51,663 bases of DNA from Bacillota bacterium. Lineage in GTDB: Bacteria > Bacillota > Clostridia > Christensenellales > Aristaeellaceae. Positions 40,296 through 48,373 of the stretch are shown one piece after another. Position 1 is the first letter of the stretch; the number at the start of each line of letters is the position of its first letter. A model generated the notes under the pieces. It saw only the letters and a list, made by a program, of their open reading frames with translations. It had not been told where the DNA came from and ran no database searches. The position numbers were made by a program, and so were the translations under genes. Location of the stretch: positions 1 to 51,663 of the forward strand of contig JAEVYX010000014.1 in NCBI GenBank assembly GCA_023392515.1. The letters run 5' to 3'.

Positions 40296-41006
40296 GTGAA
40301 GCGTTTCTCTGTTTTTCTGATGATCTGCCTTTTGGCGGTGAGCGTGATGCAGCCCGGGCTTGCTTCGCAGGCCAATACCCCAAACGCGGCGCAAGGAGCC
40401 GGTACGGATTCTATATCCCAGGAAGATTTGAATACCATACAGGCAGCAGGTGTCAATGACCCCAGCGCGAAGGGCCAGTTCTGGGAGTTTTCTCTCCTCA
40501 CCGATTGGGAGGTTATCTCTCAAATCACACTGGGCCAGGGCGGGGGCATGGGCCAGGGCAATGGAAACTTCACACCGCCTGATGGCGCTGCATTGCCCGA
40601 TGGAAATGGGCAGCGGCCCCAGGGCGCAGCGGGAAACGGAGCGGGCGGCCAGGCACCCCAGGGAAATGGTACGGCTCCCAATACCGCTCCGGCAGACGGC
40701 GGAAACGGCGAACGGCAAAACCAGGGCCGCATGATGGGAATGCGGGGTGCGCTGGCTGCCATTGTCATAACCGCTGCTGATTCGGTTTCAAACCCTGCCG
40801 ATGGCTGCGCGGCGGCATGCCAAAGCATGTCCGATGCCGCAGCGGCGCTGGGGTATGGCGCGATCACCGTGACCTCGGATAACCTGAGCGAAAAGCAGGC
40901 GGAATATCAAACCTTGCTGGGGGTTTCGGGGGGGCGGTCCATATTGGCCATAGTGCTCATCATGAATGGGCCCATTGAAAATGCCCCGAACGTTCCGCAG
41001 CAATAA
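40296..41006 (+). CDS. Hypothetical secreted protein with Gly/Gln/Asn/Pro-rich linker
   Basis: Not recognised. The 236-residue product has a signal peptide (about 1-24, ending LAS), a first globular part to about residue 75 (ISQEDLNTIQAAGVNDPSAK, FWEFSLLTDWEVISQI), and a flexible linker of about 65 residues made mostly of G, Q, N, P and A. A C-terminal part from about 145 contains ALAAIVITAADSV, two close cysteines (DGCAAACQ) and a hydrophobic strand ILAIVLIMNG. GTG 40296 lies 7 bases after GGGAGG and is preferred to the TTG one codon upstream. It is about 95 bases after feoB, and a TATAAT at 40257-40262 could give it its own promoter. Confidence 0.7.
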   Translation: MKRFSVFLMICLLAVSVMQPGLASQANTPNAAQGAGTDSISQEDLNTIQAAGVNDPSAKGQFWEFSLLTDWEVISQITLGQGGGMGQGNGNFTPPDGAALPDGNGQRPQGAAGNGAGGQAPQGNGTAPNTAPADGGNGERQNQGRMMGMRGALAAIVITAADSVSNPADGCAAACQSMSDAAAALGYGAITVTSDNLSEKQAEYQTLLGVSGGRSILAIVLIMNGPIENAPNVPQQ

Positions 41007-41030
41007 ATCCCCCTTTCCGGGGCGGAAAGA

Positions 41031-41072
41031 AAGCTTCCCTTGCACGCAATTCATAGCATGCAAGGGAAGCTT
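41031..41072 (+). terminator. Hairpin after the secreted-protein gene
   Basis: AAGCTTCCCTTGCA (41031-41044) and TGCAAGGGAAGCTT (41059-41072) form a perfect 14-base-pair stem with a 14-base loop, followed by GTTATTT, a weak T-run. Probable terminator. Confidence 0.6.
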
Positions 41073-41121
41073 GTTATTTGAAAGCGATGAGCAGTTACTC
41101 CAGAATTGGCATTTCTGTCAT

Positions 41122-41479
41122 TCACAGGTCCGTACAGCCGTAAGGGTACAGCAGAACTTCCTCTGGCCCGGATACAGGCTCCCTGCTGTCCGGTTCCTCT
41201 GCGCATACGCCATAAGCCATTTTCCAGGGAATCTGCGCCATTCGGGCCATGAGGGTGACTGGGGGATGGAGTCTGGAAAAGGCTGCGCTGCCCAAAGGAT
41301 GTGTTTTCGTCTGGAAGGCATCGGCAGAAGAAAAGCCGGCAAACAACTTTTCATAATCAATGCCTTCAACGTCCAGCTTATGCGCAAAATCAATCAGCCA
41401 ATCTTCCTGTGTGCATTCAGCCAACCCCAACCATGATTTCCTGCACCGGGAACGGGCAAAGCACGGTTTTCCCGATCAT
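41122..41479 (-). pseudogene. Small hypothetical gene interrupted by a one-base frameshift
   Basis: On the minus strand, ATG 41479 follows AAGGAGGAAGG and encodes a 20-residue start (MIGKTVLCPFPVQEIMVGVG) before a TGA ending at 41417. The frame one base over continues for about 100 residues (LAECTQEDWLIDFAHK... to LLYPYGCTDL, stop at 41122) and has no ATG or ribosome site of its own. Removing one G from the run of four at 41425-41428 (C on the plus strand) joins the two as ...QEIMVGLAECTQ.... The product, about 117 residues, is not recognised. A real mutation, an assembly error or programmed frameshifting would all fit. Confidence 0.55.
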
Positions 41480-41497
41480 TAACCTTCCTCCTTTTGT

Positions 41498-41516
41498 AAT
41501 GAACGCATAGTTCATT
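41498..41516 (-). promoter_or_regulatory. Palindromic operator candidate before the frameshifted gene
   Basis: AATGAACGCATAGTTCATT is a perfect inverted repeat (7-base arms, 5-base centre) located about 20 bases upstream of the start codon of the frameshifted gene, typical in size for a TetR- or MerR-class site. Confidence 0.45.
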
Positions 41517-41571
41517 ATTTTAGCATATTATGAAACATTTTGCTTGTTGAGAGAAGTCAAGCGTATGCATA

Positions 41572-41607
41572 GAAAACCCCTTCCAGAAGCAAAGCTTCCG
41601 GAAGGGG
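41572..41607 (-). terminator. Terminator after the fucose-isomerase-like gene
   Basis: CCCCTTCC and GGAAGGGG, extended by GAAGC/GCTTC with one mismatch, form a stem (41577-41607). On the minus strand it is followed by TTTTC. Confidence 0.75.
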
Positions 41608-41634
41608 CCTTTGTGCATATGAAACCTGATGCCT

Positions 41635-42963
41635 CTACATTTCCGTAACATCAAACCCAAACACCTTCGCAATCTGCAAAAGCTGGGGCTTCATGCTGCC
41701 GGTAAGAATCAGGCTGTGGTGGCTGCAAAGCGCATCCATTACCTTGTGGCCGTCCTTGTAGCGGATCAACGCCCCGTTTCGGCAGTCCGATCCGGGATAT
41801 TGAACGTAATCCTCCAGCTCCGCATCAATAATGCTCAGCTTTTTGAAGCTGGGATAGATTTTCGCCAGGGTGATGGGTCCTTTTTTCAGGCGGCAGTCCA
41901 CCATCAGGGCGTCATCGTTCACAATCTCCAAAACCTTGGGCCGTAAACACCATTCCTCACAAAACGGCCGGGGGACAAAGCCCATATAGCCGCAGTGAAC
42001 GCCTAAGGCGTGGTTGTCGGGATCGGCGATATCAGGGAAATGGTCAATCTTTTCATGGGCCAAAGCAGCCATGCCTACTAGGAATGGGTATAAATTGGTC
42101 ATCATAATGGGGGATTTGGTGGAGCGGTAAAGGATATAAGTGGAAAGTAGCGTCAGCGTATCACCTTCGCAAGCCCAGATGATGTTGTCCCGCTCAAACA
42201 GCATGTTCCAAACAAGGCAGGGGGTGGTATCGCAGTGGAAGGATTCGTTGAGGCAGTTGGCTCCGACGCCCTGAACACCGCCCAGCTTTTCGATGACCGC
42301 CTTGATGGCGATATACAGCTTCACCGCCTTTAAATACGCGGGCCGGCATACGTTCTCCATGGGAATGACCCAATCGGCGCAGGCGCTTTCGGCCTCTTCA
42401 TCGGTAATATGCCGCGCGTCATCGCATACCGCCTTCCAGCTGTGGTAGACAAGGCGGCAGCCAAAGGCTTCCTCCATCTTTTTTGTGGCTTCCTGCTCCC
42501 ACCAGTAGAAGCGCTTGAAGATATTGGCCTGCATGCCTTCGCCGGGAGTATCCTGGAACATGAGGAAGGTGGCGCCGCCGGCAAGCTCCGCCTTTGTGCC
42601 GATGGCACGCAGGATGGTTTTGGCCAGGTCCACCTGATAGGGGGAGAAAACGGTAAGCCCCAGATCGCGAAGGTAGGTAACAATTTCCCAATCCCACATT
42701 TCCACTGTGCCAAAGCGGCTGGTGAGCACAATCATGGGCAGGGCGATCTGCATCAATTCCTCATTATGCCGGAAGGCCGCGTAAATCAATTGGGGAAAAA
42801 CGACGGCATCGCCTTCCGGCAAAGGATCGCCTACGGTGACCGGCGGCAGAAAATCCGCTTCCTCGCCATAAAAGCCTTGCAGCCTTTCCAATTGCTGGGC
42901 AAATTCCTGCTGCTCCCGTTCGTTTGCCTCCGAAAAGCGCAGGGGGATCAAGCGTGCTTTCAT
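41635..42963 (-). CDS. L-fucose/L-arabinose isomerase-superfamily protein
   Basis: A 442-residue protein resembling the fucose isomerase-like family. Segments include an N-terminal Rossmann-type half (VFPQLIYAAFRHNEELM), ANCLNESFHCDTTPCLVWNMLFE near residue 255 with acidic and histidine residues suited to metal binding, and WACEGDTLTLLSTYIL near 290, typical of the family's active-site region. Shorter than FucI (about 590). It would interconvert an aldose and a ketose. It is the last gene of the minus-strand operon with the zinc dehydrogenase and the Gfo/Idh/MocA oxidoreductase, 21 bases after the former. The substrate is unknown. Confidence 0.75.
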   Translation of the reverse strand: MKARLIPLRFSEANEREQQEFAQQLERLQGFYGEEADFLPPVTVGDPLPEGDAVVFPQLIYAAFRHNEELMQIALPMIVLTSRFGTVEMWDWEIVTYLRDLGLTVFSPYQVDLAKTILRAIGTKAELAGGATFLMFQDTPGEGMQANIFKRFYWWEQEATKKMEEAFGCRLVYHSWKAVCDDARHITDEEAESACADWVIPMENVCRPAYLKAVKLYIAIKAVIEKLGGVQGVGANCLNESFHCDTTPCLVWNMLFERDNIIWACEGDTLTLLSTYILYRSTKSPIMMTNLYPFLVGMAALAHEKIDHFPDIADPDNHALGVHCGYMGFVPRPFCEEWCLRPKVLEIVNDDALMVDCRLKKGPITLAKIYPSFKKLSIIDAELEDYVQYPGSDCRNGALIRYKDGHKVMDALCSHHSLILTGSMKPQLLQIAKVFGFDVTEM

Positions 42964-42984
42964 GAATCCATCTCCTGTCCGCGT

Positions 42985-44025
42985 TTAGTCAAAGAATATG
43001 ACGTGCTTTAAACCCAGAGCCTGAGCCGCGTTTTGAAACCCGGTGATGGCCTCGCCGATTGGATACCGGTTTGTGATCATGCTCCCGGCGTCTAATTGTC
43101 CCGCGGCAATCATGGCAAGGGTGTCCCGGTATTGCCGGATGCTGGACCTTGTGGAGCCGGTGACAAAAAGCTCCCGATAGTGGATGAGGTTCGTATCGAT
43201 GGCTACCGGCTGATGCTGCTTGGGAATGCCGCCAAAGTAATTGACCCGGCCGCCCAGGTTCATCAGCGGCAAGACAGCAGCCTGCACGGAGGGCACAGGG
43301 CAGGCCACAATGGCGATGTCTACACCTTTTCCGTGGGTAAAATCCCGGGCCGCCTGGGCCATATCTTGGGAGACTGTGGTGGTTAAATACGGCATGATGC
43401 GCTTGCAATCCTGAAGCCGTGCCTCGCTCAAATCGCACATCAACACACGGCAGCCCGCCAGGTGCAATAGCTGGGCATGGCTGATGCCGATGGGGCCGGC
43501 GCCGACCACCATAGCGGTTTCGCCAATTTTGGCATTCATTTTGGTAAAGCCGTTGTAGGCGCAGGAGATGGGCTCCGCCACGGCAGCCTGCGCAAAATCC
43601 ATGCCCTCAGGCAGCACTGATAGGTTTCCCCGCAGGATGGCGCTGGCGGGAATCCGAACATATTCGGCCATGGCCCCATCCATATTGATGCCAAAGGCTT
43701 GATAGGCTGCGCACAGGTGAAAGGCCCCGGAAACGCAGGCGTTGCAAAGCCCGCAGCCGATATTGGGCTGCAGCGCTACCGCCATGCCTTCTTTATAAAA
43801 AGGCACATTTTTCCCAACCTTTGCGATCACGCCGGAAAACTCATGGCCCAGGATGAGGGGATGATCCCCGTCCACGCCCTCCTGGCCGTTTTTCAGCATG
43901 CGGACATCTGTGCCGCATATGGCGGCGGCTTTTGTTTTTAAAAGAACCTCATCCTCTGAAATGGACGGGATGGGTATTTCCTCCAGCCTTATATCGTTTG
44001 GCCCATACAGGCGGATGCATTTCAC
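42985..44025 (-). CDS. Zinc-dependent alcohol/polyol dehydrogenase (sorbitol/threonine dehydrogenase-like)
   Basis: A 346-residue medium-chain dehydrogenase. The catalytic zinc site shows as CGTD (near 38) and GHEFSGVIAKVG (near 61). The structural zinc cysteines are all present in GCGLCNACVSGAFHLC (near 90-106). The cofactor-binding motif is VVGAGPIGISHAQLL near 173. The family oxidises secondary alcohols of polyols or their phosphates to ketoses, using NAD(P). It overlaps the Gfo/Idh/MocA gene by four bases, so the two are translationally coupled. Which polyol is used is not evident. Confidence 0.9.
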   Translation of the reverse strand: MKCIRLYGPNDIRLEEIPIPSISEDEVLLKTKAAAICGTDVRMLKNGQEGVDGDHPLILGHEFSGVIAKVGKNVPFYKEGMAVALQPNIGCGLCNACVSGAFHLCAAYQAFGINMDGAMAEYVRIPASAILRGNLSVLPEGMDFAQAAVAEPISCAYNGFTKMNAKIGETAMVVGAGPIGISHAQLLHLAGCRVLMCDLSEARLQDCKRIMPYLTTTVSQDMAQAARDFTHGKGVDIAIVACPVPSVQAAVLPLMNLGGRVNYFGGIPKQHQPVAIDTNLIHYRELFVTGSTRSSIRQYRDTLAMIAAGQLDAGSMITNRYPIGEAITGFQNAAQALGLKHVIFFD

Positions 44026-45056
44026 TTTTCGATCCCTCCCATTTTAACGATTTTCCCGGTTTGGATGGATGCATTTCCGGCGTTGACGATTTTCACCGCC
44101 ATCAGCCCGTCCAGCCCGGTGACACTGGGCTCCTTGTCGTAAAGAATGGCGCTTACAAAGGATTCATCCTCCGCCTGGTAAGCCTGCTCAAATAACGTAA
44201 TCCAGCTATTGATAAAGGGGGTGGCAATGCCCCTTTCCTTATTGGTCACGGTAACACTGTCTGCCTCTGCCCGACCCACATGGATCACGCCCTTCGTGCC
44301 CACCAGTTCCATTTTGGCGTCGTACCCGTATTGCACGTATGCCGCACCGTCGATTACGAACTGCACCCCATTTTGGAACGTGCCGCTCATCAGCACGCTG
44401 TCGTAATAATCGGGGTATTCCGCCGCGGCTTCGGGGTTGCGGTAATTGCCGCCCACGGCATAGAGCTTATCTATTTCGCTGCCCGCAAACCAGCGGACGG
44501 CGTCGATGTCGTGGCTGTTTACCTCGGCCAGTATGCCGTTGGAGGCCTTTAAGTCATACATCCAGGGCCGGGGCTTGCTGGGGCCCCGAGTGCAGGAATG
44601 GATTTGCACCAGTTCGCCGATATCGCCTCGTTCAAGGCTTTCCTTGGCCCGCTGAAAGCTTTTGTCATGGCGGCGCATAAAGCCAAGCTGCAGCTTCACG
44701 CCGTTTTCCCGGCAGCAGGCAATCATGTCCTCGCATTCCGAAACGGTCATGGCCATGGGTTTTTCACAGAGGATGTGCTTTTTGGCCTTCGCACAGTCCA
44801 GCACGATTTGATGGTGCAGATGTGTGGGGGAAACCACAATCACCGCGTCCACCGGTTCTTTTTTCAGTAGTTCCCGGTAGTCGGTATAAAAGGCGCTGAT
44901 GGAAAGGGCGGCAGCGGCAGCACGGGCGGCCTCCTCTGAAATATCCGCCACGGCGGTAATTTTGGCGTTGGGCACCCGGCCGTGAAAGTTATGGGCATGA
45001 ATCATGCCGGCTCGGCCGCAGCCGATCAAAGCAACAGAAATACAGCGTTCTTCCAT
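44022..45056 (-). CDS. Gfo/Idh/MocA family oxidoreductase
   Basis: A 344-residue NAD(P)-dependent sugar or inositol dehydrogenase. The N-terminal Rossmann motif is GCGRAGMIHA and the catalytic lysine is in CEKPMAMT near residue 97. FMRRHDKSF near 125 and the HDIDAVRW segment near 175 match inositol dehydrogenase-like members. Two start codons are possible. ATG 45056 has AAAAGG 12 bases upstream, whereas ATG 45068 abuts that site, so 45056 is used. It is the first gene of the three-gene operon, read from the promoter at 45091-45119 that lies next to a putative DeoR operator. Confidence 0.9.
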   Translation of the reverse strand: MEERCISVALIGCGRAGMIHAHNFHGRVPNAKITAVADISEEAARAAAAALSISAFYTDYRELLKKEPVDAVIVVSPTHLHHQIVLDCAKAKKHILCEKPMAMTVSECEDMIACCRENGVKLQLGFMRRHDKSFQRAKESLERGDIGELVQIHSCTRGPSKPRPWMYDLKASNGILAEVNSHDIDAVRWFAGSEIDKLYAVGGNYRNPEAAAEYPDYYDSVLMSGTFQNGVQFVIDGAAYVQYGYDAKMELVGTKGVIHVGRAEADSVTVTNKERGIATPFINSWITLFEQAYQAEDESFVSAILYDKEPSVTGLDGLMAVKIVNAGNASIQTGKIVKMGGIEK

Positions 45057-45090
45057 GAAACAAATCATCCTTTTCCCATGAAGTGTTTTC

Positions 45091-45119
45091 ATTATAACGC
45101 ATACATGCTGTATTATCAA
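45091..45119 (-). promoter_or_regulatory. Promoter of the oxidoreductase/dehydrogenase/isomerase operon
   Basis: Minus strand TTGATA (45119-45114), 17-base spacer, TATAAT (45096-45091). The operator-like sequence at 45119-45148 touches the -35. Confidence 0.75.
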
Positions 45120-45148
45120 TCATTAATTATTGATATTTATCGTTTTAT
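45119..45148. promoter_or_regulatory. Putative DeoR-family operator, site 1
   Basis: ATCATTAATTAT (45119-45130) and TTATCGTTTTAT (45137-45148) are both found again, overlapped, in the deoC promoter region (47549-47568). The site sits at and upstream of the -35 of the downstream operon, in the gap after the deoR-type gene. Confidence 0.55.
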
Positions 45149-45149
45149 G

Positions 45150-45932
45150 TTATATCAGACGAAGGTCCACTCCGGTTTGGAGTACCTCCTGGGCAAAGGC
45201 TTTGGGCATGTTCCGGTCGCAAATCCAGGTGTGAACTTCACTCAAGGCGGCAAAGCTCACAAACGCGTTTTTGTTCACCTTGCTGCTGTCAGCCAATAGA
45301 AAGACCTGATCGGCAAAAGAAAGCATGGCCTTTTTCACATCGGCGGTGTCCATGTTGGGAGTGGTCAGGCCGTTTTTCAGGCTCACGCCGTTGGCGGCCA
45401 AAAAAACCTTGTCCACATGCAGGTGGCTCAGCGTCTCCAGGGCAGGCTGTCCGCTGGTGCAGTTGAAATTGCGCCGGACAAAGCCGCCTGCCAGCATGAT
45501 GGCCGCCTGGGTGCTTTGCTCCAGATAGGAGGCGATGGCCAAATCGTTGGTGACCACGGTAAGGTTTTGAAAGGACCCCAGGAGTTTAGCAAGCTCCAGG
45601 GTGGTGGTGCCGGTATCCAAGGCAATGGCATCCCCCGGGCGGATGAGAGATGCGGCTGCCGCGGCGATGTTTTTCTTCTCCTCCACGTGCTGCACCTGCT
45701 TTTGATGGGTGCTGGGCTCGTACCCCACGGAGTCGATGTTCATGGCTCCGCCGTGATCCCGCTTTAAAACCCCGGCCTTTTCCAGTTCTGTAAGGTCGTT
45801 GCGGACGGTGGCGGGGGAAACCTGAAGGTGCTTGCAAAGCTGGGCTACGGTCATGCTGCCGTTTTCGTTCACCAATTGCAGCATTTTTTGCTTTCGCACC
45901 TGGGGCGGCATTCCCTGTGTGACTTTAGGCAT
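45150..45932 (-). CDS. DeoR/GlpR family transcriptional regulator
   Basis: A 260-residue repressor. The winged helix shows MTVAQLCKHLQVSPATVRNDLTELEKAGVLKRDHGGA (about 27-63). The C-terminal sugar-phosphate-binding domain has ALDTGTTTLELAKLL near 105, VTNDLAIASYL and DKVFLAANGVSLKNGLTT near 185, all typical. Such regulators are released from DNA by a phosphorylated sugar, plausibly a product of the FGGY kinase next door. It overlaps the kinase gene by eight bases and is read from the kinase promoter. Two matching sequences, at 45119-45148 and 47549-47568, are the likely operators. Confidence 0.92.
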   Translation of the reverse strand: MPKVTQGMPPQVRKQKMLQLVNENGSMTVAQLCKHLQVSPATVRNDLTELEKAGVLKRDHGGAMNIDSVGYEPSTHQKQVQHVEEKKNIAAAAASLIRPGDAIALDTGTTTLELAKLLGSFQNLTVVTNDLAIASYLEQSTQAAIMLAGGFVRRNFNCTSGQPALETLSHLHVDKVFLAANGVSLKNGLTTPNMDTADVKKAMLSFADQVFLLADSSKVNKNAFVSFAALSEVHTWICDRNMPKAFAQEVLQTGVDLRLI

Positions 45933-47442
45933 GGTTTTCGCTCCTTTCTGTGCTGTTGAAAAATGTGGAAAAGGCAGCTACGGCCTTTACATACTGGGCT
46001 TGGCGGGGCGCGTAGGCGTCGGCTGATTCTTTTTCAGGAACAAATTCCCAGCCGAGGCGGATACTGCCCTGCAATGCCTTTTCATAATTGGTGATCAGCC
46101 CCGCCGCCGCTCCGGCAATCACTGCCGAACCCACCAAGGCTGTATCGGCGGCGGAAAGGGTTTTTACGCAAAGGTCCAGCACATCCGCCTTGATCTGATT
46201 CATAAGCGGGCTTTGGGCGCCGCCGCCGATGGACAGCATCTGCGAAAAGGGGCAGGCAGGGTACAATGCTTTCAAAATATCCAGATAATAGCGGTATTCA
46301 TAGGCCACGGCTTCCAATACGGCCCGATACATGTGTCCCCTTTTATGCTTAAAATCCAGGCCGATAAAGCCGCCCTTCAGCTTGGGGTCGTTGGGCAGCG
46401 CTCGGCCGGAAAAGTGGGGGATAAAGGTGAGCCCTTCGCAGCCCGGGGGCACCGTTGATGCTTCCGCTTCCAGCGTCTCGTAGGAGGCTGCCGGCCTGCC
46501 GGAAAGCTCATCGCGGAACCAGCGGACGCACAGGCCTCCGCCGCCAAGGTATGCCAGGGGGGTAAACAGCCCGTCCACGGGGCTTCGCATGAGCGTCATG
46601 GTTTCATGGGCGATATCAGGTTCAAAGCTGTCCGTAATACAGGAAAGGACCGAGGCGGTTCCGGCGCAGTCCAGCACCATGCCGGGGTGAAGCATTCCCG
46701 CTCCAAAGGTGCTGGCGGCGGTATCGCCGCAACCGGCCGCCACAGGCGTGCCGGGTTTTAAGCCCATCTGGGTAGCTGCTTCTTGCGTCAGCCCGCCGAT
46801 TGGCGTGAAGGGGGATACGATCCTGGGCATTTTATCCACTGCCACACCAAACCGTTCCAACAGCGGCACTGCCCAGGCTTTATTGCGGTTATCGGCAAAG
46901 CCGGAGAAATGCAGCGTCGTATAGTCGCTATAGGCGTCGCCGCCGGAAAGCCCTGTCAGCCTGCCAACAACATAGGCGTGGGGCAGCACAAACTTCGATA
47001 CTTTTTTGTACACTTCGGGATGCTCGTTTTTCCACCAGAGAATTTTTGGGCCGTGGGTAAAGCTTACCGGGCCGCCCGTCCATTTCACAACCTCCCGGCC
47101 TTCCTTTGCCATCTGCCGGACGTAAGCTTCGCACCTGGTATCCAGCCAAGAATCGTAGGGCGTTACCGCCTGGCCGTCCGGGCCGATGCCAAGGATCCCC
47201 GCCATCTGCCCGTCTATGCCAATTGCGGCCACCTGCCCGGGTGTAATTTGGGCTTTTGCCATCAGTTCCGCGGTTACCCGCAAGACCGAGGCATATAACT
47301 CCTCCGGTTCCTGCCAGACGGTTCCGGCAGCGGGAGAGATCAGGTTGGAAGCTTCAAAGGCTGTGCAGATGCACTGAAGGGCTTGGCTGTACAGCCCGCC
47401 CTTGGTGCCTTGGGTGCCGATATCGATGGCAATCACATACAT
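45925..47442 (-). CDS. FGGY-family carbohydrate kinase (xylulokinase-like)
   Basis: A 505-residue kinase that phosphorylates a sugar or polyol with ATP. The N-terminal phosphate motif is DIGTQGTKGGLY. GIDGQMAGIL and YDSWLDTRC fit xylulokinase-type sugar binding. The second half begins with VAAGCGDTAASTFGAGM and the ATP-binding core includes SIGGGAQSPLMNQIKADVL near 410. It is the first gene on the minus strand of a kinase-deoR unit, divergent from deoC. The substrate is probably a ketose or polyol linked to the neighbouring dehydrogenases and isomerase. Xylulose is a candidate only by resemblance. Confidence 0.9.
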   Translation of the reverse strand: MYVIAIDIGTQGTKGGLYSQALQCICTAFEASNLISPAAGTVWQEPEELYASVLRVTAELMAKAQITPGQVAAIGIDGQMAGILGIGPDGQAVTPYDSWLDTRCEAYVRQMAKEGREVVKWTGGPVSFTHGPKILWWKNEHPEVYKKVSKFVLPHAYVVGRLTGLSGGDAYSDYTTLHFSGFADNRNKAWAVPLLERFGVAVDKMPRIVSPFTPIGGLTQEAATQMGLKPGTPVAAGCGDTAASTFGAGMLHPGMVLDCAGTASVLSCITDSFEPDIAHETMTLMRSPVDGLFTPLAYLGGGGLCVRWFRDELSGRPAASYETLEAEASTVPPGCEGLTFIPHFSGRALPNDPKLKGGFIGLDFKHKRGHMYRAVLEAVAYEYRYYLDILKALYPACPFSQMLSIGGGAQSPLMNQIKADVLDLCVKTLSAADTALVGSAVIAGAAAGLITNYEKALQGSIRLGWEFVPEKESADAYAPRQAQYVKAVAAFSTFFNSTERSENHA

Positions 47443-47480
47443 GGCCGCATTCTCGTTTCTGCAATTTATTGTTGATTTTT

Positions 47481-47508
47481 ATTATATAGCAAAGTGCGCT
47501 AATGTCAA
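47481..47508 (-). promoter_or_regulatory. Promoter of the FGGY kinase/deoR unit
   Basis: Minus strand TTGACA (47508-47503) and TATAAT (47486-47481), both perfect, 16 bases apart. Confidence 0.75.
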
Positions 47509-47548
47509 CCAAATCAGGGAGTAATGGTGAATATGGGAACCTTTATTT

Positions 47549-47568
47549 ATCATTAATTATCGTTTTAT
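47549..47568. promoter_or_regulatory. Putative DeoR-family operator, site 2
   Basis: ATCATTAATTAT (47549-47560) overlaps TTATCGTTTTAT (47557-47568). Both 12-mers also occur at 45119-45148. The site lies between the divergent kinase and deoC promoters and touches the deoC -35. Confidence 0.55.
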
Positions 47569-47569
47569 A

Positions 47570-47598
47570 TTGACGTGAAGCCTTGTCTATACTACAAT
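47570..47598 (+). promoter_or_regulatory. Promoter of deoC
   Basis: TTGACG (47570-47575), 17-base spacer, TACAAT (47593-47598), 35 bases before the deoC start codon. Confidence 0.75.
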
Positions 47599-47632
47599 GA
47601 TGGCATACCAAGAGAAAAGGAGCGTTTTTTCC

Positions 47633-48316
47633 ATGGCAAACCGAAATATTACGGCCCAGCAAATGGCCAAAATGATTGACCAGACGCTGCTCAAACCCTT
47701 TGCGACAAAAGAGGACTTTCGGCAGTTCTGCCTGACCAGCGCCAAATACCATTTCAAAATGGTTGCCATCAATTCTGCACCTGTCACACTGTGCAAGGAA
47801 TTTTTGAAGGACAGCGACGTATTGGTGGGCGCGGCCATTGGCTTCCCCTTGGGGCAGACCACGATTGAAGCCAAGGTTTTCGAAACCCGCCAGGCCATTG
47901 AAAACGGCGCGGATGAAATTGACTATGTGGTGAACCTGGTAGAGCTTAAAAGCGGCAACTGGACCTATGTGGAAAAGGAAATGCAGGCCATTGTATCCCT
48001 CTGCCGGGAACATCAAAGGACCATTAAGGTTATATTTGAAAACTGCTATTTGACCGATGGGGAAAAACGGGAGCTCTGCCGGGTGGCTCTCCGGGTGAAG
48101 CCAGACTTCATCAAAACCTCCACAGGCTTTGGCACCGGCGGCGCCACGCTGGAGGATGTGCGGCTGATGAAGGAAATGGTGGGCGATCAAATCAAGGTGA
48201 AGGCTGCCGGCGGCATCCGCACGCTGCAGGATGCCCTTGCTATGGTGGAAGCGGGTGCGGAGCGCATTGGCACCAGCGCGGGTGTTCTGATCTTGGACAG
48301 CCTAACCCAGGAATAG
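47633..48316 (+). CDS. deoC: Deoxyribose-phosphate aldolase (DeoC family)
   Basis: A 227-residue class I aldolase. IDQTLLKPFATKEDF at the N-terminus, GAAIGFPLGQTTIEAKVFETRQAIENGADEIDYVVNL in the middle, then FIKTSTGFGTGGAT and the Schiff-base lysine region VKAAGGIRT near residue 195 are all diagnostic. The canonical enzyme splits 2-deoxyribose 5-phosphate into glyceraldehyde 3-phosphate and acetaldehyde. In this sugar cluster a related aldol substrate is conceivable. The frame is open to 47597, but ATG 47633 has AAAAGGAG about 10 bases before it and matches the family start. A putative DeoR operator overlaps its promoter. Confidence 0.93.
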   Translation: MANRNITAQQMAKMIDQTLLKPFATKEDFRQFCLTSAKYHFKMVAINSAPVTLCKEFLKDSDVLVGAAIGFPLGQTTIEAKVFETRQAIENGADEIDYVVNLVELKSGNWTYVEKEMQAIVSLCREHQRTIKVIFENCYLTDGEKRELCRVALRVKPDFIKTSTGFGTGGATLEDVRLMKEMVGDQIKVKAAGGIRTLQDALAMVEAGAERIGTSAGVLILDSLTQE

Positions 48317-48334
48317 GATGAAAGCATAAAGAAA

Positions 48335-48371
48335 GCTGCTTCGTTTGATTAAGCGAAGCAGCCCTTTTTTT
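48335..48371 (+). terminator. Terminator after deoC
   Basis: GCTGCTTCG (48335-48343) pairs with CGAAGCAGC (48354-48362) across a 10-base loop, and seven T follow at 48365-48371. Confidence 0.88.
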
Positions 48372-48373
48372 CT

